Positions 21,740 through 32,137 of a stretch of DNA of 64,000 nt are shown here, piece by piece. Source of the DNA: Vagococcus carniphilus. GTDB lineage: Bacteria; Bacillota; Bacilli; Lactobacillales; Vagococcaceae. The DNA lies in contig NZ_CP060720.1 in assembly GCF_014397115.1 (NCBI RefSeq), positions 2,744,001 through 2,808,000 on the forward strand, in the 5' to 3' direction. The notes beneath the pieces were generated by a model. The model ran no database searches. It was not told the origin of the DNA and worked only from the letters and a program-made list of their open reading frames with translations. Both the position numbers and the translations under genes were made by a program. Positions within the stretch are counted from its first letter, which is position 1. The number at the start of each line of letters is the position of its first letter.

Positions 21740-24700
21740 CTATTCCTTGCCTTCTTGTGCATCTTTTAATGATTTTTCTGCTTGTTCTTTTTCAGCTTGC
21801 TCTTTAGCGTATTTAGCTAAAGCATCCACTGTAATCAAATCATCGTCCTCATCATCCATGTCACGTAATTCTAACTCTTCATCATTAATGTCAAGTACGC
21901 GCATATCTAAACCTAGTGCTTGTAACTCTTTAACAAGTACTCGGAATGATTCTGGAACACCTGGTTTTTGAATAGGTTCACCTTTAACAATTGATTCATA
22001 AGTTTTCACACGACCTACAACGTCATCTGACTTGTAAGTTAAGATTTCTTGTAATGTGTAAGCAGCACCGTAAGCTTCAAGTGCCCAAACCTCCATCTCA
22101 CCAAAACGTTGTCCACCAAATTGAGCTTTACCTCCAAGTGGTTGTTGCGTTACTAATGAGTATGGTCCAATAGATCTAGCATGTAATTTATCATCAACCA
22201 TGTGGGCTAATTTCAGCATGTACATAACACCAACAGAAATACGGTTATCAAATGGTTCACCTGTACGTCCGTCATAAAGAATTGTTTTAGCATCTTTAGC
22301 TAAGTTAGCTTCCTCAACAGTACTCCATACATCCTCTTCATTTGCCCCATCAAATACTGGTGTTGCTACATGAATATTCAATGAACGAGCTGCCATACCT
22401 AAATGTAGCTCAAGTACTTGTCCAATATTCATACGAGAAGGTACCCCTAATGGGTTTAACATGATATCAACTGGTGTACCGTCTGGTAAGAATGGCATAT
22501 CTTCTTCTGGCATAATACGAGAAACTACCCCTTTATTACCATGACGACCGGCCATCTTGTCACCTTCATGAATTTTACGTTTTTGAACGATATAAACACG
22601 GACTAACATGTTAACACCAGGTGCTAACTCATCTCCTGCTTCACGAGTAAAGATTTTCACATCATGAACAATACCGCCACCACCATGTGGTACACGTAAT
22701 GAAGTATCACGAACTTCACGCGCTTTTTCACCAAAGATAGCATGTAGTAAACGTTCTTCAGCTGATAATTCTGTTACCCCTTTAGGAGTTACTTTACCAA
22801 CTAATAAATCACCATCTTTAACTTCAGCACCAATACGGATAATACCCATTTCGTCTAAATCTTTAAGAGCGTCATCTCCGACGTTAGGTAATTCGCGAGT
22901 GATTTCTTCAGGTCCTAATTTAGTATCACGAGCTTCTGATTCGTATTCTTCAATATGAATAGAAGTATAAACATCATCTTTAACAAGACGACGACTCATA
23001 ATAATCGCATCTTCGTAGTTGTAACCTTCCCAAGTCATGAAGGCAACCAATACGTTTTGACCTAAAGCCATTTCGCCTTCTTCCATAGAAGAACCATCTG
23101 CTAATGTATCTCCTGCTTCAACAATTTCTCCCAACTTAACGATTGGACGTTGGTTGTAACTTGTACCAGCATTTGAACGATGGAATTTAATTACATTATA
23201 TTTATCTAAAGCGCCATTGTTACGACGGATACGGATTTCTTTTGCATCCACATATTCAACAACACCATCATTTTTACATAAAAGAGCTGCACCAGAGTCA
23301 TGAGCTGCTTTATATTCCATACCAGTACCCACGATTGGAGAACGAGGTTGGATTAAAGGAACTGCCTGACGCTGCATGTTCGCACCCATAAGTGCACGGT
23401 TAGAGTCATCGTTTTCCAAGAAAGGAATACATGCTGTCGCTACCGCAACTACTTGCTTAGGAGAAACGTCCATGTAGTCAACTTTTTCTGTTGAAACTTC
23501 TAAGTTTTCACTTTGAATACGAGCCATAACAAGTTCTTCAGCAAAAGTTCCATCTTCATTTAATGGAGAGTTCGCTTGAGCTACCATGTAATGGTCTTCC
23601 TCATCAGCTGTTAAATAATCAATATGAGCTGTTACTCTTCCAGATGAACGGTCTACACGACGATATGGTGTTTCGATAAAACCATATTTGTTCACTTTCG
23701 CATAACTAGACAAACTATTGATTAACCCGATATTTGGTCCCTCAGGCGTTTCAATCGGACACATACGACCATAATGTGAGTAGTGAACGTCACGTACTTC
23801 ATAACCGGCACGGTCACGAGTCAAACCACCAGGCCCTAAGGCAGATAGACGACGTTTATGAGTTAACTCACTAAGTGGATTTGTTTGGTCCATGAATTGT
23901 GACAACTGAGAAGAACCAAAGAATTCTTTCATTGAAGCAACAACTGGACGAATATTAATTAATTGTTGTGGTGTTAACGTTTCAGTGTCTTGGATAGACA
24001 TACGTTCACGAACCACACGTTCCATACGAGATAAACCAATACGGAATTGATTTTGTAATAACTCACCAACTGAACGAATACGACGATTTCCTAAATGGTC
24101 GATATCGTCTACTTGGCCAATGCCTTCTTGTAAATTCAAGAAGTAACTCATTGTTGCAATAATATCAGCAGGACGAACTGTCTTAACTTTATCGCCTAAG
24201 TTACCATTCCCAATCACGTTAACAACACGTTCAGGATCTTTTGGTGATAATACTTTAATAACTTGAACAGTCATTGGCTCAGTTACTACACCATCTTCAC
24301 TTGGGTAATAAGTAACACTGTTAATACCATTATCTAAGTACTCTTCTAAGTTATCCATAACTTGACGAGAAATAACTGTTCCTTTTTCAGCAACAATTTC
24401 TCCTGTTTCAGGATCAACTAAAGTTTCTGCTAATGTTTGGTTTAACAGACGAGTTTTTAAGTTTAATTTTTTGTTAACTTTGTAACGACCCACTGAAGCT
24501 AAATCATAACGTTTTGGATCAAAGAAACGAGAGTTTAATAAGTTTCTTGAACTTTCCGCTGTTTTAGGTTCGCCTGGGCGAAGTCTTTCATAGACATCTT
24601 TTAAGGCTTCCTCTGTACGAGAGTCACCTGAGTTTTTATGGATATCTTTTTCAATAGTAGCTTGTAAGCTTTCACTTTCACCAAAGATTTCCATAATAGT

Positions 24701-25315
24701 TGAATCTGAGCCAAAACCTAAAGCACGTACTACAACAGTAAACGGAATCTTTCTTGTACGGTCAATACGAGCATATGATAAATTCTTAGCATCAGTTTCT
24801 AATTCTAGCCAAGCACCACGGTTTGGAATAACAGTTGTTCCAAATCCTTCTTGTCCATTCTTTTCAGTTTTTCCATTAAAGTAAACTCCGGGTGAACGAA
24901 CCAACTGTGATACAACAACTCTTTCTGCACCATTAATGATAAATGTACCCATTTCAGTCATTAATGGGAAATCACCAAAGAATACTTCTTGTGATTTGAT
25001 TTCTCCAGTTACTTGGTTGTCTAATCTTAATGTGACATGAATTGGCGCTGAATAGTTTGCATCATGCGCACGAGCTTCTTCAACTGTGTATTTCGGTTCT
25101 TTCATTTCATAATCTACAAATTCCAATGATAATTTATCGCTAAAATCTGTGATTGGTAAGATATCTTCAAACATTTCTCTTAAACCTTCATCTAAGAACC
25201 ATTTGTAAGAATCTGTCTGAATTTCAATTAAGTTTGGCAGTTCCAATACTTCACTAATTCTTGAATAACTGCGTCTTTCTCGGTGTTTTCCGTATTTGAC
25301 TACGTGTCCAACCAA
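21740..25315 (-). CDS. rpoB: RNA polymerase beta subunit
   Basis: A 1191-residue RNA polymerase subunit. The rifampicin region reads [17 protein letters not shown] then [10 protein letters not shown], which is wild type by eye with no common resistance change. The conserved blocks MRQAVPLI-type and GRHGNKGV are present. The C-terminus has a Firmicute-typical charged tail (DAQEGKE). The promoter is just upstream. Confidence 0.99.
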   Translation of the reverse strand: MVGHVVKYGKHRERRSYSRISEVLELPNLIEIQTDSYKWFLDEGLREMFEDILPITDFSDKLSLEFVDYEMKEPKYTVEEARAHDANYSAPIHVTLRLDNQVTGEIKSQEVFFGDFPLMTEMGTFIINGAERVVVSQLVRSPGVYFNGKTEKNGQEGFGTTVIPNRGAWLELETDAKNLSYARIDRTRKIPFTVVVRALGFGSDSTIMEIFGESESLQATIEKDIHKNSGDSRTEEALKDVYERLRPGEPKTAESSRNLLNSRFFDPKRYDLASVGRYKVNKKLNLKTRLLNQTLAETLVDPETGEIVAEKGTVISRQVMDNLEEYLDNGINSVTYYPSEDGVVTEPMTVQVIKVLSPKDPERVVNVIGNGNLGDKVKTVRPADIIATMSYFLNLQEGIGQVDDIDHLGNRRIRSVGELLQNQFRIGLSRMERVVRERMSIQDTETLTPQQLINIRPVVASMKEFFGSSQLSQFMDQTNPLSELTHKRRLSALGPGGLTRDRAGYEVRDVHYSHYGRMCPIETPEGPNIGLINSLSSYAKVNKYGFIETPYRRVDRSSGRVTAHIDYLTADEEDHYMVAQANSPLNEDGTFAEELVMARIQSENLEVSTEKVDYMDVSPKQVVAVATACIPFLENDDSNRALMGANMQRQAVPLIQPRSPIVGTGMEYKAAHDSGAALLCKNDGVVEYVDAKEIRIRRNNGALDKYNVIKFHRSNAGTSYNQRPIVKLGEIVEAGDTLADGSSMEEGEMALGQNVLVAFMTWEGYNYEDAIIMSRRLVKDDVYTSIHIEEYESEARDTKLGPEEITRELPNVGDDALKDLDEMGIIRIGAEVKDGDLLVGKVTPKGVTELSAEERLLHAIFGEKAREVRDTSLRVPHGGGGIVHDVKIFTREAGDELAPGVNMLVRVYIVQKRKIHEGDKMAGRHGNKGVVSRIMPEEDMPFLPDGTPVDIMLNPLGVPSRMNIGQVLELHLGMAARSLNIHVATPVFDGANEEDVWSTVEEANLAKDAKTILYDGRTGEPFDNRISVGVMYMLKLAHMVDDKLHARSIGPYSLVTQQPLGGKAQFGGQRFGEMEVWALEAYGAAYTLQEILTYKSDDVVGRVKTYESIVKGEPIQKPGVPESFRVLVKELQALGLDMRVLDINDEELELRDMDDEDDDLITVDALAKYAKEQAEKEQAEKSLKDAQEGKE

Positions 25316-25354
25316 ATTAAGTCACCCCTTCTGAGTTTGCTTCAAAACAATCTT

Positions 25355-25396
25355 ATATTACAAATGTTAAGTATTTGTTACAAAAACTGTAACAAA
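25355..25396 (-). promoter_or_regulatory. rpoBC promoter with overlapping palindrome
   Basis: On the minus strand a -35 TTGTAA (25378-25383), a 17-base spacer and a -10 TAATAT (25355-25360) precede rpoB by about 40 bases. A perfect 8-bp inverted repeat, TTTGTTAC-N7-GTAACAAA (25374-25396), covers the -35 element and could be an operator. The promoter call is strong; the operator role is inferred. Confidence 0.7.
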
Positions 25397-25574
25397 CAGT
25401 TTTTAAGTAAAAAAAAACCAAAAATAGATGTAGAACATATCAGATATGGTCAGTCTATCTTTGTTTTTCCTTATAACTAAAGGAGTATGGACAATATTTC
25501 ATACGCCTTTTCATTCATAAATATAAAACCTTCTGCAAATAATCATTTTAACGCCTCAGCGTCTTTTTGTCAAC

Positions 25575-25745
25575 AACAAAAAAAGCCAGATCCCCACCTG
25601 GCTTCCTCCCCATTAATCCTTGTCCTCGTATCAACTCTCATTTCAACGTGACATATCATATAAAAAGCCCGACTTTCCATATGACAGGACTATAAGTTCC
25701 CGTTTCATGAGAAAAAGTAATAAATCTCCAAGTGGGCACTCTATC
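25575..25745 (-). ncRNA. Candidate structured RNA upstream of rpoB
   Basis: On the minus strand, a GC-richer block of about 170 bases ends in an intrinsic terminator (GCCAG...CTGGC plus seven Ts, 25580-25602). Its 5' segment CCCACTTGG (25728-25736) can pair with CCAGGTGGG inside the terminator, and CTCAT/ATGAG arms further in allow a long rod. This could be a 6S-like RNA or a leader attenuator. No protein frame is convincing here. A TTGTCA-like -35 lies about 25 bases upstream of the 5' end. Confidence 0.45.
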
Positions 25746-26383
25746 ATTCCACATATTGAGAAGTTTCTGACAAAAAGAATTTATTCTAAAATCATCAAGT
25801 TGCTTAATTTTAAATACCGTCCCTTACAGATTCCCCTATCGATACTTAAAATAATCTAAAAAACTTTTTTTAAGAATAAGCTCTTTTCAAAAGAAGACCT
25901 TTTTTATCAAAAAAACAAAAAAGTAAATCACTTTTCAAACACAAAACACTAAATCGGAACTGCATAAATTATTATATTACATATTCTCACAAATAGTTGT
26001 CACAATTTTCCTATCAATAGGTAACATCTGAACATTGATATCTTTTAACAAACTTAGGCAATAGAGATAGAAGAGAACTTCACAATTTATTATTATTACT
26101 ATAATAAAATAACAACAATTACTTTTCAATAGACTCCTTCATTAAACTGTTTTAACTTTTAAAAAGTTACAGATAATTTATAAAATGAATACGTTTTAAG
26201 TTTTTGTGATACTCTAATTGTGAAAACAAAAATGCACTACAAATATCTTATTGTTACTTTTTTCACAAAGTATTCTTTATATAAAACAAACCTATAATAA
26301 ACAAAATATTTCTGTTAACTCTATTATAATGATTATAATAGCATGTTCTGTTGAAAGTCCAGTTATTGAGTTCCTATATAAAA
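25746..26383. other. Gene-free AT-rich spacer
   Basis: About 640 bases between the candidate RNA and ybxB, very AT-rich on both strands. I see no frame with a ribosome site, no strong hairpin and no repeat. It may hold promoters for the RNA downstream on the minus strand. Confidence 0.6.
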
Positions 26384-26414
26384 TAAAAAAGTAAGCGCAT
26401 TAACGCCTACTTTT
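26384..26414 (-). terminator. Terminator after ybxB
   Basis: AAGTAGGCG...CGCTTACTT hairpin with a T-run on the minus strand, overlapping the last codons of ybxB. Confidence 0.7.
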
Positions 26415-27006
26415 CGCTCACTATAATAAAATAGCCTTTTTCTTTTGCTACCACTTCTGCGTTACCAAAAATCTCTTCCATTTTTTTCTTTGCACTAGGA
26501 GCACCTTGTTTCTTTTGAATAACAATCGTTAGCGTTCCGCTTTTTACTAGTTTATCATAAGACTCTTCAATGATACCATGAACGACTGATTTTCCTGCCC
26601 TAATCGGTGGGTTACTGACAACTGCTGCAAAATCTGTTCTATCCACTTTTTCATAAATATTAGATGGGTAGATTGTCACATGTTTAATACCATTTAAATC
26701 AGCATTTTCTTTTGCCAATTCAACAGCTCGTTCATTAACATCTACCATTTCAACATGTCGACCAGTACTATGAGCTAAAGATAAGCCAATCGGACCGTAA
26801 CCACAGCCAACATCTAAAATGTCACCTTCTGGTAAATTGGTATCGTCAAAAGCATCAATCAAGACTCTTGAACCAAAATCAACTGTGCCTTTTGAAAAAA
26901 CATTACTGTCAGTGATAAATGTAAAGTTTTTTCCTCTTAAAGGAAATGTCCATTTTTTTCGGTCATGAGCAACTTCTGGCTGGTTCGTATAATAATGATT
27001 TCCCAT
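26407..27006 (-). CDS. ybxB: YbxB/RsmC-like class I methyltransferase
   Basis: A 199-residue SAM-dependent methyltransferase of the MTS/RsmC family. SAM motif I is LDVGCGYGPIG, and the catalytic-type motif IV VSNPPIRAG is the NPP motif used for exocyclic amino groups in rRNA. Its position upstream of rpoBC matches Bacillus ybxB. A 16S rRNA guanine N2 role is a family inference. Confidence 0.9.
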   Translation of the reverse strand: MGNHYYTNQPEVAHDRKKWTFPLRGKNFTFITDSNVFSKGTVDFGSRVLIDAFDDTNLPEGDILDVGCGYGPIGLSLAHSTGRHVEMVDVNERAVELAKENADLNGIKHVTIYPSNIYEKVDRTDFAAVVSNPPIRAGKSVVHGIIEESYDKLVKSGTLTIVIQKKQGAPSAKKKMEEIFGNAEVVAKEKGYFIIVSEK

Positions 27007-27016
27007 TTTATTTCTC

Positions 27017-27571
27017 CTATCGGTTATTAATTGTTTGACTAATCAGTTGTCCAAGTAAATCGTAACCTTCATTTGAGAAATGAATACCGTCTCTTTGTAG
27101 ATAAATCGACGGATCGACTTGTTGCATCTCTGAAAGCATATCTATATAGTCCAAGCGATATTTAGTCGTTAAATTTTGCGCAACACTGTTAAATGCTTTT
27201 AATTGGTCCATTGGTCTTTCATCTTGATAAATAGTTTGATCACAGAATGGAACACCAATTAATATAACTTTTGAAATACCTATTTCTTTAACTATTTCGT
27301 CTAAATTTTCTTCATATTCTTCTATAGAAAGCCCTGTCAAATTTGACACATCATTTGCACCAAAAAAGACTGTTACTATATCAGGATCATATTTTAAAAC
27401 ATGATCACTTAAACGGGCTCTTGCTCCTCTTGTTGTATCCCCTGGAATTCCTGCATTTATTATTTCAACGTCTTCAACTTGTGCCATTATTCGTTCGTTT
27501 AATCGAAAATCGGTTAAGCCATTTTCATAGCCAGCTGTAATGCTGTCGCCAAAAAGAATGATTTTTTTCAT
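27017..27571 (-). CDS. SGNH/GDSL hydrolase
   Basis: A 184-residue SGNH esterase. Block I is FGDSITAG with the catalytic serine, block III is FFGANDV, and block V is RDGIHFSNEG with Asp and His. No signal peptide is seen, so it is probably cytoplasmic. Relatives cleave acyl or acetyl esters, but the substrate is unknown. It lies 10 bases upstream of ybxB and is likely co-transcribed. Confidence 0.88.
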   Translation of the reverse strand: MKKIILFGDSITAGYENGLTDFRLNERIMAQVEDVEIINAGIPGDTTRGARARLSDHVLKYDPDIVTVFFGANDVSNLTGLSIEEYEENLDEIVKEIGISKVILIGVPFCDQTIYQDERPMDQLKAFNSVAQNLTTKYRLDYIDMLSEMQQVDPSIYLQRDGIHFSNEGYDLLGQLISQTINNR

Positions 27572-27662
27572 TTTTAAACCCTCTCTATTCTATCAAAATG
27601 AAGCATTTGTGATATAATCATTAAGACTTTAACATCATAGCACGAAATAAGGAGTTGTAAAA

Positions 27663-28211
27663 ATGTTTATTGAGTTACCAAAAACAAAAAAATGCCGCGA
27701 ATCGAGAATTATTCAAACGCACCGGGTTTTCCCTTCTGATTTAAACGCGTTTGGCGCACTTTATGGCGGTAAGTTGATGTCTTTAATTGATGACACAACT
27801 TCTATCTCTGCTTCAAGACACTGCAGAAGACCAAGTATGACTGCTTCTACCGACAAACTAGATTTTCTTCATCCAATTTATGAAAATCATTCTGTTTGTG
27901 TAGAATCTTATGTCTCAGGTACTGGTAAAAAATCAATGGAGATTTTTGCAAAAGTCTTAGGTGAAAACTTAGAAACAGGCGAACGCTACTTAGCTGCCAC
28001 TTGTTTTATGACTTTTGTTGTCGTTGAAACAGAGTATAACTTTAAAGGCGTACCTGGCGTTATTCCAGAAACAAATGAAGAAAAAATGATTCATCAAGGA
28101 TACGAAAAGAGACGTGCCATAAGAATGAAAGAATTAGAGCACAACAAAGACTTAGGCAATCATATCTCATTAAGTATTCCTTGGATGGATGGCTCTGATT
28201 TAGGAGAATAG
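27663..28211 (+). CDS. Acyl-CoA thioesterase (hotdog fold)
   Basis: A 182-residue hotdog-fold thioesterase of the YkhA/BACH type. The N-terminal segment VFPSDLNAFGALYGGKLMSLIDD contains the catalytic-helix region with Asn and Asp. It hydrolyses acyl-CoA to free acid and CoA. It ends two bases before coaA, whose ribosome site lies in its last codons, so CoA synthesis and CoA release are coupled in one operon. Confidence 0.9.
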   Translation: MFIELPKTKKCRESRIIQTHRVFPSDLNAFGALYGGKLMSLIDDTTSISASRHCRRPSMTASTDKLDFLHPIYENHSVCVESYVSGTGKKSMEIFAKVLGENLETGERYLAATCFMTFVVVETEYNFKGVPGVIPETNEEKMIHQGYEKRRAIRMKELEHNKDLGNHISLSIPWMDGSDLGE

Positions 28212-28213
28212 CC

Positions 28214-29137
28214 ATGGATGAGCGAACAAACTACTATCATTTAACTCGTGATGAGTGGCGAAGTTTTTATCGAAACGGAATCGCCCCTTTATCAGATACC
28301 GAATTGCAACAAATCAAAGGATTTAACGACCAGATTTCTTTGCAGGATGTCCAAGAGATTTATATTCCTTTAACTCATTTAATCCATATTTATATGAAAG
28401 AATATGATTCACTCCATTTGAGTAAGGGATTGTTCATGCAAGAATTTGCCCCACCAGCTCCTTTTATCATAGGAGTTGCTGGAAGTGTGGCAGTTGGGAA
28501 AAGTACAACCGCAAGACTCCTTCAGATGATGTTATCTAGAACATTCAAGCGACGTAACGTTCAACTTATTACAACGGATGGCTTTTTATATCCAACTGAT
28601 GAGTTAATCAAACGAGATATTTTGGATAAAAAAGGATTTCCTGAAAGTTACGACATGGAAAGATTACTTAATTTCTTAAATGCCGTAAAAAATGGAGAAG
28701 ATGATTTAAAGATTCCTAAATACTCTCATGAAATTTATGATATTATTCCTGATGAATTTGAGTTAATCACACAACCTGACATATTAATCGTTGAAGGAAT
28801 CAATGTTTTACAGCTTCCTGCTAACCAACAAATCTATGTTAGTGACTTTTTTGATTTCTCTGTTTTTGTCGATGCAGAGCCTGATTTAATCGAATCATGG
28901 TACTTAGAACGCTTTGAAGCATTATTAAACCTTGCAAAAGATGACAAAACTAATTATTATTATGAATATGCGAATGGACCAAGAGATGCCGCTTTAGGTT
29001 TTGCGAAGAAAATTTGGCAAGATGTGAACTTAAAGAATTTAGAACAGTTTATTTTACCAACTAGAAGTCGCGCAGATGTGGTTATTCATAAAACAAATAA
29101 CCATACTATTGATGAAATCTCTTTGAGGAAATTCTAA
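28214..29137 (+). CDS. coaA: Pantothenate kinase type I
   Basis: A 307-residue type I pantothenate kinase, the first step of coenzyme A synthesis. The P-loop GVAGSVAVGKST and the conserved TTDGFLYP and IVEGINVLQ segments are present at the expected places. Ribosome site GGAG sits before the ATG, inside the upstream thioesterase gene. Confidence 0.96.
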   Translation: MDERTNYYHLTRDEWRSFYRNGIAPLSDTELQQIKGFNDQISLQDVQEIYIPLTHLIHIYMKEYDSLHLSKGLFMQEFAPPAPFIIGVAGSVAVGKSTTARLLQMMLSRTFKRRNVQLITTDGFLYPTDELIKRDILDKKGFPESYDMERLLNFLNAVKNGEDDLKIPKYSHEIYDIIPDEFELITQPDILIVEGINVLQLPANQQIYVSDFFDFSVFVDAEPDLIESWYLERFEALLNLAKDDKTNYYYEYANGPRDAALGFAKKIWQDVNLKNLEQFILPTRSRADVVIHKTNNHTIDEISLRKF

Positions 29138-29165
29138 AAAATAAAAGAAAGATAGGGTGAAGCAA

Positions 29166-30722
29166 GTGACAAACACGTCAGATTTTAAAGACATGGAAAA
29201 AATCATTGTTTTGGATTTTGGTAGCCAATACAATCAATTAATTACACGCCGCATTAGAGAGTTTGGAGTTTTCTCTGAATTAATGAGCCACAAAATCACT
29301 GTGGAAGAAATCAAAGAAATTGCACCTAAAGGTATTATCTTCTCAGGTGGACCAAACAGCGTTTATGACGAAGAGAGTTTCTCAATTGACCCTGAAATTT
29401 TTGAATTAGGCATTCCTATTTTAGGTATTTGCTACGGTATGCAATTAATGACTCACAAATTAGGTGGCGTTGTTAAAAGTGCTGGAGCTCCAGAATACGG
29501 AAAAGCCATGATAGATGTTACTGATTCATCTACAAAATTATTTAAGAGCTTGCCTGAACATCATCAAGTATGGATGAGTCATGGTGACTTAGTAACAGAA
29601 GTTCCTGCAGGATTTGACGTTGTAGCGACAAGTGAAAGCTGCCCTATTTCAGCGATGGAAAACCAAGAAAAAGGCCTTTATGCCGTTCAATTCCATCCAG
29701 AAGTCCGTCACTCTGAACATGGTAACGACGTTCTACGTCATTTTGCTTTTGATATTTGTGGCGCTAAAGGTGATTGGTCAATGGAAAGCTTCATTGATGT
29801 TGAAATCAACAAAATCCGTGAACAAGTTGGCGACAAAAAAGTCTTGCTAGCTCTTTCTGGTGGTGTAGATTCAAGTGTCGTTGGTGTTCTTTTACAAAAA
29901 GCAATTGGCGATCAATTAACTTGTATCTTCGTAGACCACGGTTTATTACGTAAAGACGAAGGCGATCAAGTAATGGATAGTTTAGCTGGTAAATTCGGCT
30001 TAAATATCATCCGTGTGAACGCTAAAGAGCGTTTCTTAGGCAAATTAGCTGGCGTTTCTGATCCGGAAACAAAACGTAAAATCATTGGTAATGAATTCAT
30101 TTACTTATTCGATGATGAAGCAGCTAAATTAGATGGTATTGATTTCTTAGCTCAAGGTACTTTATACACTGACGTTATCGAAAGTGGTACTGATACAGCT
30201 GAAGTTATTAAATCACATCATAACGTTGGTGGCTTACCTGAAGACATGGAATTCGAATTAATCGAACCATTAAATACTTTATTTAAAGATGAAGTACGTG
30301 CTTTAGGAATTGAGCTTGGCATGCCTGAATCATTAGTATGGCGCCAACCATTCCCAGGACCTGGATTAGGTATCCGTGTTCTTGGTGAAATTACAGAAGA
30401 AAAATTAGAAATCGTCCGCGAAAGTGACGCGATTTTACGTGAAGAAATTGCTAAAGCTGGCTTAGACCGCGACATCTGGCAATACTTTACAGTTCTACCA
30501 GGCATCCGCTCAGTAGGTGTTATGGGAGACGGTCGTACTTATGACTACACTGTAGGTATCCGTGCCATTACATCAATTGATGGAATGACTGCTGACTTCG
30601 CTCGTATTGATTGGGACTTATTACAAAAAATCTCAGTTCGTATCGTAAACGAAGTGGCTCACGTTAACCGTATCGTGTACGACATTACGAGTAAACCACC
30701 TGCAACAGTAGAGTGGGAATAA
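29166..30722 (+). CDS. guaA: GMP synthase (glutamine-hydrolysing)
   Basis: A 518-residue enzyme converting XMP to GMP. The class I glutamine amidotransferase half has the nucleophile cysteine in GICYGMQ and the FHPEVRHS histidine/glutamate. The ATP-pyrophosphatase half has LSGGVDSS, and the C-terminus ends [13 protein letters not shown] at 29157 opens the frame, but GTG 29166 follows an AGGGTGA site with proper spacing. Its last 13 bases are the attachment site of the downstream island; the repeat restores the normal ending. Confidence 0.97.
   Translation: MTNTSDFKDMEKIIVLDFGSQYNQLITRRIREFGVFSELMSHKITVEEIKEIAPKGIIFSGGPNSVYDEESFSIDPEIFELGIPILGICYGMQLMTHKLGGVVKSAGAPEYGKAMIDVTDSSTKLFKSLPEHHQVWMSHGDLVTEVPAGFDVVATSESCPISAMENQEKGLYAVQFHPEVRHSEHGNDVLRHFAFDICGAKGDWSMESFIDVEINKIREQVGDKKVLLALSGGVDSSVVGVLLQKAIGDQLTCIFVDHGLLRKDEGDQVMDSLAGKFGLNIIRVNAKERFLGKLAGVSDPETKRKIIGNEFIYLFDDEAAKLDGIDFLAQGTLYTDVIESGTDTAEVIKSHHNVGGLPEDMEFELIEPLNTLFKDEVRALGIELGMPESLVWRQPFPGPGLGIRVLGEITEEKLEIVRESDAILREEIAKAGLDRDIWQYFTVLPGIRSVGVMGDGRTYDYTVGIRAITSIDGMTADFARIDWDLLQKISVRIVNEVAHVNRIVYDITSKPPATVEWE
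30710..30722 (+). repeat. Island attachment site, left (in guaA 3' end)
   Basis: AGAGTGGGAATAA, the last codons of guaA, recurs exactly at 39908-39920. A degraded tyrosine integrase lies just inside. guaA 3' ends are a known integration hot spot for genomic islands. Confidence 0.8.
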
Positions 30723-30732
30723 TCGTTGGAGA

Positions 30733-30775
30733 GCTTGAAACCTTTATGTATCAATGGTTTCAGGCTTTTTTATTC
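30733..30775 (+). terminator. Terminator downstream of guaA
   Basis: TTGAAACC...GGTTTCAGG hairpin followed by TTTTTT. It lies inside the island boundary, so it was probably brought by the element. Confidence 0.75.
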
Positions 30776-30791
30776 TTAAATTGCGCTTTCA

Positions 30792-30804
30792 TTGCACTTT
30801 TTGT
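30792..30804 (+). repeat. Possible integrase arm site, left
   Basis: TTGCACTTTTTGT is identical to 39797-39809 near the right end, with a degenerate TTGCGCTTTC copy at 30781. The spacing and pairing at both island ends suggest tyrosine recombinase arm-type sites. Confidence 0.5.
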
Positions 30805-30816
30805 TTCCTTACCTCT

Positions 30817-31319
30817 TTAGTAATCTACAGTGAACTGATTTTTAGGTGAAGTATCTAGGTTTTCTTTAGCTGGTTCAAAATCAAGAATACCATTTAATTT
30901 GTCAGCTACTTGGAAATTACTATTAGGATAAAGATGACCATAAGTACCTAGTGTGGTTTGAATATCTTCATGTCCAAGACATTCTTTAATGATTAATGGA
31001 TTCTCTCCTATGCTAATCAAGAGTGACGCGTGAGAGTGTCTTAATCCGTGAATTCGAATACGATGTACTCCAGCTTTTTTGAAAAACGATCAATCGCATA
31101 AGAAAGTGTATGCTTTTGAGTTGGAATACCATTATAACTCATTACATAATGTGTTTTAACAACTTTTTGTTGCTCGTTATGCCATTTTTTTAACAGCAGT
31201 AGTGTAGTTTTATCTAAAACAATTTTTCGAGTACTCGCACTCGTTTTTGGTTCAGTAAAATAATATTCATTCTGGTTAAGGTAATTTCAGATTAATTCAT
31301 CGACTGTTTGCTCAAATTG
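30817..31319 (-). pseudogene. Decayed tyrosine integrase
   Basis: The C-terminal part of a phage/ICE-type site-specific recombinase. Frame-joined translation reads EPKTSASTRKIVLD, IRIHGLRHSHASLL and IKECLGHEDIQTTLGTYGHLYP, so the catalytic R/H-x-x-R, H and final-Tyr regions are all recognisable. It is broken three ways: a TGA near 31288, a one-base loss in a T-run near 31080, and loss of everything N-terminal at about 31320. The intact end (30817-31020) alone would not recombine DNA. Confidence 0.88.
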
Positions 31320-31321
31320 AT

Positions 31322-31405
31322 AGGATACTAAAGATTAATAATTTAGATGTTATAACAGTCGATGTAGTTGAAGCTGCAAGAGACAGTTTAGTAATTGGTA
31401 TATAA
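31322..31405 (+). pseudogene. Plus-strand gene remnant
   Basis: An open stretch of 27 codons without a start codon that ends at TAA 31403 (…[15 protein letters not shown]). It abuts the truncated integrase and is followed by a hairpin. Composition looks coding, but I cannot name the gene; it may be the tail of a gene lost by deletion. Confidence 0.35.
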
Positions 31406-31441
31406 ATAAAAAATGGCATTTTCTAATCTAGTAGAAAATGC
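31406..31441. terminator. Perfect inverted repeat, likely terminator
   Basis: AAATGGCATTTTCTA / TAGAAAATGCCATTT, 15-bp arms with a 6-base loop and A/T flanks. It serves the plus-strand remnant and overlaps the end of the truncated thioester-domain frame. Confidence 0.75.
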
Positions 31442-31794
31442 CATTTATTTGTTGAAATATTGCCAAATAAAACTAAAATTGACACAGTGTACCCATAATA
31501 AGCAATTTGAGATAACTTTTCTTTTTTAGAACTAATGTATATTTCAGGAATATAACCCTCACCACTACTAGTAGGAATTCCTGATTGGATACAAAAAACT
31601 TTTTTCCCATCCATCTTTAAGACGTAGATTTGATGAGTCATAACATAACCAACATTCGGGCTGTGACCAGTGTAACTATATGAAGTCATTTCATTTAAAC
31701 TAAGACTACTTGCCTTTACTGATACAGTACTAGTGAAGAATGTTCCTAGTAAAGTCATCAACACCATCAACACATTAAACCATTTTAATTTCAT
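31423..31794 (-). pseudogene. Truncated thioester-domain surface protein
   Basis: A signal peptide (MKLKWFNVLMVLMTLLG...VKAS) is followed by the start of a thioester (TQXA-type) adhesin domain: GHSPNVGYV, then KVFCIQSGIP with the cysteine that would form the thioester, then LSQIAYYGY. The frame then runs into unrelated sequence and stops after about 25 more residues. Such domains sit at the tip of Gram-positive surface adhesins, so this is the N-terminal stump of one. The exact start is uncertain (in-frame ATGs also at 31806 and 31794). Confidence 0.7.
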
Positions 31795-31909
31795 TATTAT
31801 TTTCATTCCTTTCTTTACTTTAAGACACAAAAAAAGACATTTCCTATTTTTTTACTAGAAACATCTGTTTAGTGTGCTCTTATTTGTTTTTTCAGTATTC
31901 ACATTATCA

Positions 31910-32137
31910 TCACTCCTCTCTATAAAGTAATTTCAGAGCACGTACTTGGTTGTTAATCATTAGTAAATTTTCTTCAATTACCTTCAACTGTTCTAGATAA
32001 GGCTGTCTATCTCTTGGGTGGATAACCTTGGTTCTTTTGATAGATTCAAAATATTTAATAGTATCATTTAAACAATTAACAGCCAAATGACAAAAGGTCT
32101 GTTGAGCTGCTTTTTTTATTTCTGAATCTTGACTCAT
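31910..32137 (-). CDS. Small charged hypothetical protein
   Basis: A 75-residue, mostly helical, cytoplasmic protein (NCLNDTIKYFESIKRTK, QLKVIEENLLMINNQVRALK). The ATG overlaps the methyltransferase stop in an ATGA arrangement, so the two are translationally coupled. Nothing recognisable; it resembles the small phage or ICE proteins that accompany modification genes. Confidence 0.6.
   Translation of the reverse strand: MSQDSEIKKAAQQTFCHLAVNCLNDTIKYFESIKRTKVIHPRDRQPYLEQLKVIEENLLMINNQVRALKLLYREE

Noticed and set aside
23860-23970. Rifampicin-resistance change in rpoB
   Set aside because: The cluster I region reads as the standard sensitive sequence.
25620-25859. 79-codon plus-strand open frame upstream of rpoB
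   Set aside because: No ribosome site, composition unlike neighbouring genes, and it is antisense to the candidate structured RNA.
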